The notes under the pieces were generated by a model. That model had not been told where the DNA came from. It did not search any database and saw only the letters and a program-made list of their open reading frames with translations. From Acidimicrobiia bacterium (lineage in GTDB: Bacteria; Actinomycetota; Acidimicrobiia; IMCC26256), in the NCBI GenBank assembly GCA_023262065.1, contig JALRDW010000157.1, positions 1 to 9,125 of the forward strand: a DNA stretch of 9,125 bases, written 5' to 3'. The position numbers and the translations under genes are program-made. Positions 6,157 to 9,125 of this stretch are shown here, one piece after another (within the stretch, counting starts at the first letter, position 1; every line of letters begins with the position of its first letter).

Positions 6157-7268
6157 CCGAGGTCATCGCCGCCGCCGGTGTGCTCCTCGAGGGGGAACTC
6201 GTCCCCGGGTGGGTCGCCGTGGACGCCGGGCTGGTCGTCGACGCCGGGACGGGCCCCGCTCCCCCCGGCGCGGACGATCTGGGCGACGCCCTGCTGGCTC
6301 CGGGGTTCGTCGACATCCAGGTCAACGGTTGGGGGACGGTCGACTTCCTGCGGGCTGAGCGGGAGGACTGGTCGGACGCCGCGTGCGGCATGGCCCGGTG
6401 CGGCACCACCTCCTATCTCCCGACGCTGTGCTCGAGTCCGAGGGAGCACTACCCGGGTGCGCTCGACCGAGTCGCGACGGCTCGGGATGCAGCGGCCGGC
6501 GCGCGGATCGACGGGGTCCACCTCGAGGGCCCGTTCCTCGGTGCGGCACCCGGTGCGCATCCGCCGGCACTGCTCGGACCCGCCGATCCCGGATGGCTCG
6601 GCGACCTGCTCGCTGCACGACCGGGGCTCATCCGCCTCGTCACGCTCGCCCCGGAGGCCGACCCCGACGGCGCGGCGACCCGGGCACTCGTCGCCGCCGG
6701 GGTGCGGGTCGCGCTCGGACACTCCGGGTGCTCCTACGAGGAGGCGCGGGCCGCGGCGGATGCGGGAGCCACCATCGTGACCCACCTCGGCAACGGGATG
6801 CGGCCGCTCCACCAGCGCGATCCGGGCCTCGTCGGCGCGGCGCTCACCGACCCGCGCTTGGTGCCGAGCCTCATCGCCGACGGCGTCCACCTCCACGATG
6901 CGTTCCTGCAGGTCGTGACGAGGGCACGACCGGATGCGATCCTCATCTCGGACGCGGTCGCCACCGGGATCGAGTACTTCGGGGTCGAGGTGACCGGCCG
7001 CGACGGGGCAGCGTTCCTCGCCGACGGCACCCTCACCGGCGCCACCGTCGGGCTCGACGCCTGTGTCCGCACCGCCGTGCGGGTCGGCGTCCCGGTCGCG
7101 CACGCGCTCATGATGGCGAGCGCCCATCCGGCACGCGCGGTCGGACTCACCACCTGGGGGGCGATCGGAACCGGCGGTCGGGCCGACCTCGTCGCGCTCG
7201 ACCCGCGGACGCTGCACGTGCGCAGGACGTGGATCGATGGGTCGGCCGCGGCGACGGTGGTCCGGTGA
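6153..7268 (+). CDS. nagA: N-acetylglucosamine-6-phosphate deacetylase
   Basis: 371-residue amidohydrolase that converts GlcNAc-6-phosphate to glucosamine-6-phosphate and acetate, the committed step of amino-sugar catabolism and cell-wall recycling. PGFVDIQVNGWG (50-61) carries the Gln-x-Asn version of the metal motif found in E. coli NagA instead of His-x-His. HLEGPF (123-128) gives metal ligand Glu125, LGHSG (188-192) His190, THLGNGM (210-216) His211, ADGVHLH (242-248) the substrate-contacting histidine, and LISDAVA (264-270) catalytic Asp267. All catalytic and metal residues are present, but the usual THL[FY]NAM loop reads THLGNGM. The ATG overlaps the GT2 stop (ATGA), and the end overlaps the FIST gene (GTGA). 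No GlcNAc kinase, deaminase (nagB) or transporter is in the window, so the phosphorylated substrate must come from elsewhere. Confidence 0.92.
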   Translation: MTEVIAAAGVLLEGELVPGWVAVDAGLVVDAGTGPAPPGADDLGDALLAPGFVDIQVNGWGTVDFLRAEREDWSDAACGMARCGTTSYLPTLCSSPREHYPGALDRVATARDAAAGARIDGVHLEGPFLGAAPGAHPPALLGPADPGWLGDLLAARPGLIRLVTLAPEADPDGAATRALVAAGVRVALGHSGCSYEEARAAADAGATIVTHLGNGMRPLHQRDPGLVGAALTDPRLVPSLIADGVHLHDAFLQVVTRARPDAILISDAVATGIEYFGVEVTGRDGAAFLADGTLTGATVGLDACVRTAVRVGVPVAHALMMASAHPARAVGLTTWGAIGTGGRADLVALDPRTLHVRRTWIDGSAAATVVR

Positions 7269-8410
7269 ACCGGTACGCGGCGGCCGTGTCAGGCCATCCA
7301 CTCGCCACCCACGCGGTCGGTGAGGTGGCCGGCGAGCTGCTCGAGGCCCTCGACGGCGCAGCCCCGGACCTGCTGGTGTGGTTCGTCAGCCCGCACCACA
7401 TCGGGGCGATCGAGGACATCCACCGTGCACTCGGCACCCTGACCGGGGCCCGGACGACGATCGCGACCACCGCGGTCTCGGTGATCGGTGGGTCGAGCGA
7501 GATCGAGGCGGCACCGGGACTCAGCGCGTTCGCCGCCGTCCTCCCGGACCATCGCGTGCTCCCCGTGCGACTCACGGCGGTCGAGACGCCGGACGGGTCC
7601 GACCTGATCGGGTGGCCGGACGACCTCGCCGACGCCCACACACTGATCCTGCTCGGCGACCCGTTCACCCTGCCCGCCGACGACGTGCTCGCAGGCCTCG
7701 CCGCACGGGCACCGCAGGTCCGGGTGGTCGGCGGACTCGCCTCAGCCGGGACGCGCCCGGGGGTCAACCGCCTCGTCCTCGACGGCACGATCCATGCGAC
7801 CGGTGCGGTCGGGGTCGCCATCGCCGGCGGCGAGTCGATGGGAACGGTCGTGTCGCAGGGTTGTCGACCCCTGGGTGAACCGTTCACCGTGACGGCGGCG
7901 GAAGGCCAGTTCATCTCGACCCTCGGTGGTCGTCCGGCGCTCGATCGCCTGCAGGAGACGGCCGCAGCCGCCACGGAGGCCGAACGGGATCTGCTGCGGC
8001 GCGGCGTGCACATCGGTATCGCAGTCGACGAGCAACGGGACGAACTCGATCGTGGCGACTTCCTCATCAGGACCGTGATCGGCGCCGACCGGGAGAGCGG
8101 GGCGATCGCGGTCGGCGCCCGGGTCCAGGTCGGCACGACGGTCCGGTTCCAGGTCCGTGACGCGGTGTCGGCCGACGAGGACCTGACCCTCATGCTGGGC
8201 GGGTCCGCGGCCGCGGCGGCGCTCCTCTTCACCTGCAACGGGCGGGGCACGCACCTGTTCGGCGCGCCGGACCACGACGCACTCGCCGTGCAGGGGGCCC
8301 TCGGCCCGATCCCGTTGGCCGGGATGGCCTGCGCCGGCGAGTTCGGCCCCGTCGGCCCGGGCAACCACCTCCACGGGTTCACCGCGAGCATCGCGCTCCT
8401 CCCCGGCTGA
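7265..8410 (+). CDS. Stand-alone FIST N/FIST C domain protein (putative small-ligand sensor)
   Basis: 381-residue protein made of a FIST_N domain (about 35-215) and a FIST_C domain (about 225-375). Recognisable family segments are VVGGLAS (154-160), VSQGCRPLGEPF (196-207), LFTCNGRGTHLFG (321-333), PDHDA (335-339), and the closing AGMACAGEFGPVG (352-364) and LHGFTAS (369-375). FIST is regarded as a sensory domain for small ligands, possibly amino acids, and often sits next to kinase, cyclase or chemoreceptor output domains. Here no output domain is attached, and no signal peptide or membrane helix is seen. The GTG start at 7265 overlaps the nagA stop by 4 bases, so it is the last gene of the GH84-GT2-nagA operon. 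A role sensing or binding a metabolite of that pathway is inference from linkage only. Confidence 0.88.
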   Translation: MNRYAAAVSGHPLATHAVGEVAGELLEALDGAAPDLLVWFVSPHHIGAIEDIHRALGTLTGARTTIATTAVSVIGGSSEIEAAPGLSAFAAVLPDHRVLPVRLTAVETPDGSDLIGWPDDLADAHTLILLGDPFTLPADDVLAGLAARAPQVRVVGGLASAGTRPGVNRLVLDGTIHATGAVGVAIAGGESMGTVVSQGCRPLGEPFTVTAAEGQFISTLGGRPALDRLQETAAAATEAERDLLRRGVHIGIAVDEQRDELDRGDFLIRTVIGADRESGAIAVGARVQVGTTVRFQVRDAVSADEDLTLMLGGSAAAAALLFTCNGRGTHLFGAPDHDALAVQGALGPIPLAGMACAGEFGPVGPGNHLHGFTASIALLPG

Positions 8411-8450
8411 ACCCTCGCTCAAGATCCGGGGCGGACGCGGAGGCGCTGCC

Positions 8451-8456
8451 TAGGAT
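8451..8456 (+). promoter_or_regulatory. Candidate -10 box for transketolase
   Basis: TAGGAT lies 40 bases past the FIST stop and fits the TANNNT pattern; the predicted start is the A at 8463, giving an 81-base leader for the transketolase gene. No -35 match is evident, and no intrinsic terminator is seen between 8411 and 8450, so read-through from the upstream operon remains possible. Confidence 0.4.
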
Positions 8457-8480
8457 CGCCCGAGCGGACGGAGTGGGTCT

Positions 8481-8531
8481 GTGTGCACGCCCTCGGGTTG
8501 CCCGAGCACGCGCGCGCCCGGCCCCCGATGA
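8481..8531 (+). CDS. Speculative 16-codon leader ORF upstream of transketolase
   Basis: GTG at 8481, preceded at seven bases by GGAG (8470-8473), opens a 16-codon frame, VCTPSGCPSTRAPGPR, that stops at 8529-8531. The stop TGA shares its last base with the AGGG likely used as the transketolase ribosome site, and the transketolase GTG follows 12 bases after the stop. A small hairpin sits inside the frame. The C-terminal RAPGP resembles the RAPP/RAPG motif of known translation-arrest peptides. A frame this short with such a weak site can arise by chance; this is a candidate only. Confidence 0.2.
   Translation: MCTPSGCPSTRAPGPR
8492..8506 (+). other. Hairpin in the transketolase leader
   Basis: CTCGGG and CCCGAG form a perfect 6-bp stem around a 3-base loop (TTG), about 38 bases before the transketolase start. 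No T-run follows, so it is not a terminator. It could affect leader folding or initiation. Chance occurrence is possible at this GC content. Confidence 0.35.
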
Positions 8532-8543
8532 GGGATGTGACGG

Positions 8544-9125
8544 GTGGGCGACACCACGCAGACGATCGAGTGGGAACAGCGCGGGATCGAGGTCGTGCGT
8601 GGCCTGGCCATGGATGCGGTGCAGCAGGCGAACTCCGGTCACCCCGGGACGCCGATGGCCCTCGCCCCCCTCGCGCACGTCCTCTACACCCGCATCATGC
8701 GGTACGACGCCGGCGACCCGACCTGGCATGACCGCGATCGGTTCGTGCTCAGCATCGGGCACGCCTCGATGCTCCTCTACTCCATGCTCCACCTGTGCGG
8801 GTTCGGGGTCACGCTCGACGACATCCGCGCGTTCCGGCAATGGGGGTCACTGACCCCGGGGCACCCCGAGAAGGGCCACACCCCCGGGGTGGAGGTCACG
8901 ACGGGTCCGCTCGGTCAGGGCATCGCGAACGCGGTCGGGCTCGCCATCGCCGAGGCGAACCTGCGTGAGCGGTTCGGGGCCGATCTCACCGACCATCGCG
9001 TCTTCGCGATCGTCGGCGATGGCGACCTCCAGGAGGGGGTGAGCCACGAGGCGGCATCGCTCGCCGGCCACCTCGGACTGGGTCGGCTCGTGGTGATCTA
9101 CGACGACAACCACATCACGATCGAC
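8544..9125 (+). CDS. tkt: Transketolase, N-terminal 194 codons (runs off right edge)
   Basis: N-terminal (pyrophosphate-binding) part of a thiamine-diphosphate transketolase, which moves two-carbon units between sugar phosphates in the pentose phosphate pathway. Family marks: ANSGHPGTPMALAPLAHVLY (29-48), with the catalytic-region His33; RDRFVLSIGHASMLLYSMLHL (64-84), where many homologues read SNGHGS; SLTPGHPE (102-109); VEVTTGPLGQGIANAVG (116-132); and the ThDP/Mg motif starting GDGDLQEG (158-165) and ending YDDNHI (186-191). The frame is closed by TGA at 8538-8540, so GTG 8544 is the only start that keeps the full N-terminus; an AGGG lies nine bases upstream. The missing part would hold the pyrimidine-binding and C-terminal domains. 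The upstream gap of 133 bases suggests its own promoter. Confidence 0.93.
   Translation, partial: MGDTTQTIEWEQRGIEVVRGLAMDAVQQANSGHPGTPMALAPLAHVLYTRIMRYDAGDPTWHDRDRFVLSIGHASMLLYSMLHLCGFGVTLDDIRAFRQWGSLTPGHPEKGHTPGVEVTTGPLGQGIANAVGLAIAEANLRERFGADLTDHRVFAIVGDGDLQEGVSHEAASLAGHLGLGRLVVIYDDNHITID

Noticed and set aside
5718..7301. A 527-codon minus-strand frame opposite GT2 and nagA.
   Set aside because: Shadow of two proteins with intact catalytic motifs; no recognisable domain and typical antisense composition.
8423..8457. GATCC/GGATC inverted repeat as a terminator after the FIST gene.
   Set aside because: Only 5 bp with a 25-base loop and no T-run; too weak to call.
8535..8540. ATG-TGA start-stop pair just before the transketolase GTG.
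   Set aside because: A two-codon pair of this kind is expected by chance, and nothing indicates that it is used.

Overview
This window is high-GC, gene-dense DNA with GTG starts at six of its ten gene starts, ATG at the rest, and very short intergenic gaps. That style, together with the actinobacterial holin-like protein, the FIST protein and the possible leaderless start, points to an actinomycete-type bacterium, possibly Acidimicrobiia. The placement is inferred from gene content and style only. I see no tRNA, rRNA, CRISPR array, insertion sequence or phage integration signature, and no gap above 300 bases without a gene.

Left arm, 1-3986, all on the minus strand and read right to left. 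First come the two subunits of an ADP-forming acyl/acetyl-CoA synthetase (beta 3986-3321, alpha 3324-1852). Next are a PBP4-type D-Ala-D-Ala carboxypeptidase/endopeptidase (1855-443), a two-helix holin-X-like membrane protein (392-72), and the first 24 codons of an unidentified small protein that runs off the left edge. Stop and start codons overlap by 4, 4 and 1 bases at three of the four junctions. This looks like one operon mixing energy metabolism with cell-envelope functions.

Right arm, 4025-8410, plus strand: a GH84 beta-N-acetylglucosaminidase (O-GlcNAcase-like), a small soluble GT2 glycosyltransferase, NagA (GlcNAc-6-phosphate deacetylase) and a FIST-domain sensor-like protein. All three junctions are 4-base stop/start overlaps, so the four genes are almost certainly co-translated. 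The GH84 and GT2 proteins show no signal peptide or membrane segment, which suggests a cytoplasmic N-acetylhexosamine turnover module: release by GH84, deacetylation by NagA after phosphorylation by a kinase outside the window, and an opposing transferase and a possible ligand sensor in the same transcript.

The two arms diverge from a 38-base gap (3987-4024). It carries a symmetric heptamer, TAGCCTA, that reads as a TANNNT -10 box on both strands. Predicted starts are 18 bases apart. The rightward one falls exactly on the GTG of the GH84 gene, making it leaderless, and the leftward one gives a 21-base leader with a Shine-Dalgarno-like run.

After a 133-base gap (8411-8543) holding a candidate -10 box, a small hairpin and a speculative 16-codon leader ORF, a transketolase gene starts at 8544 and runs off the right edge.
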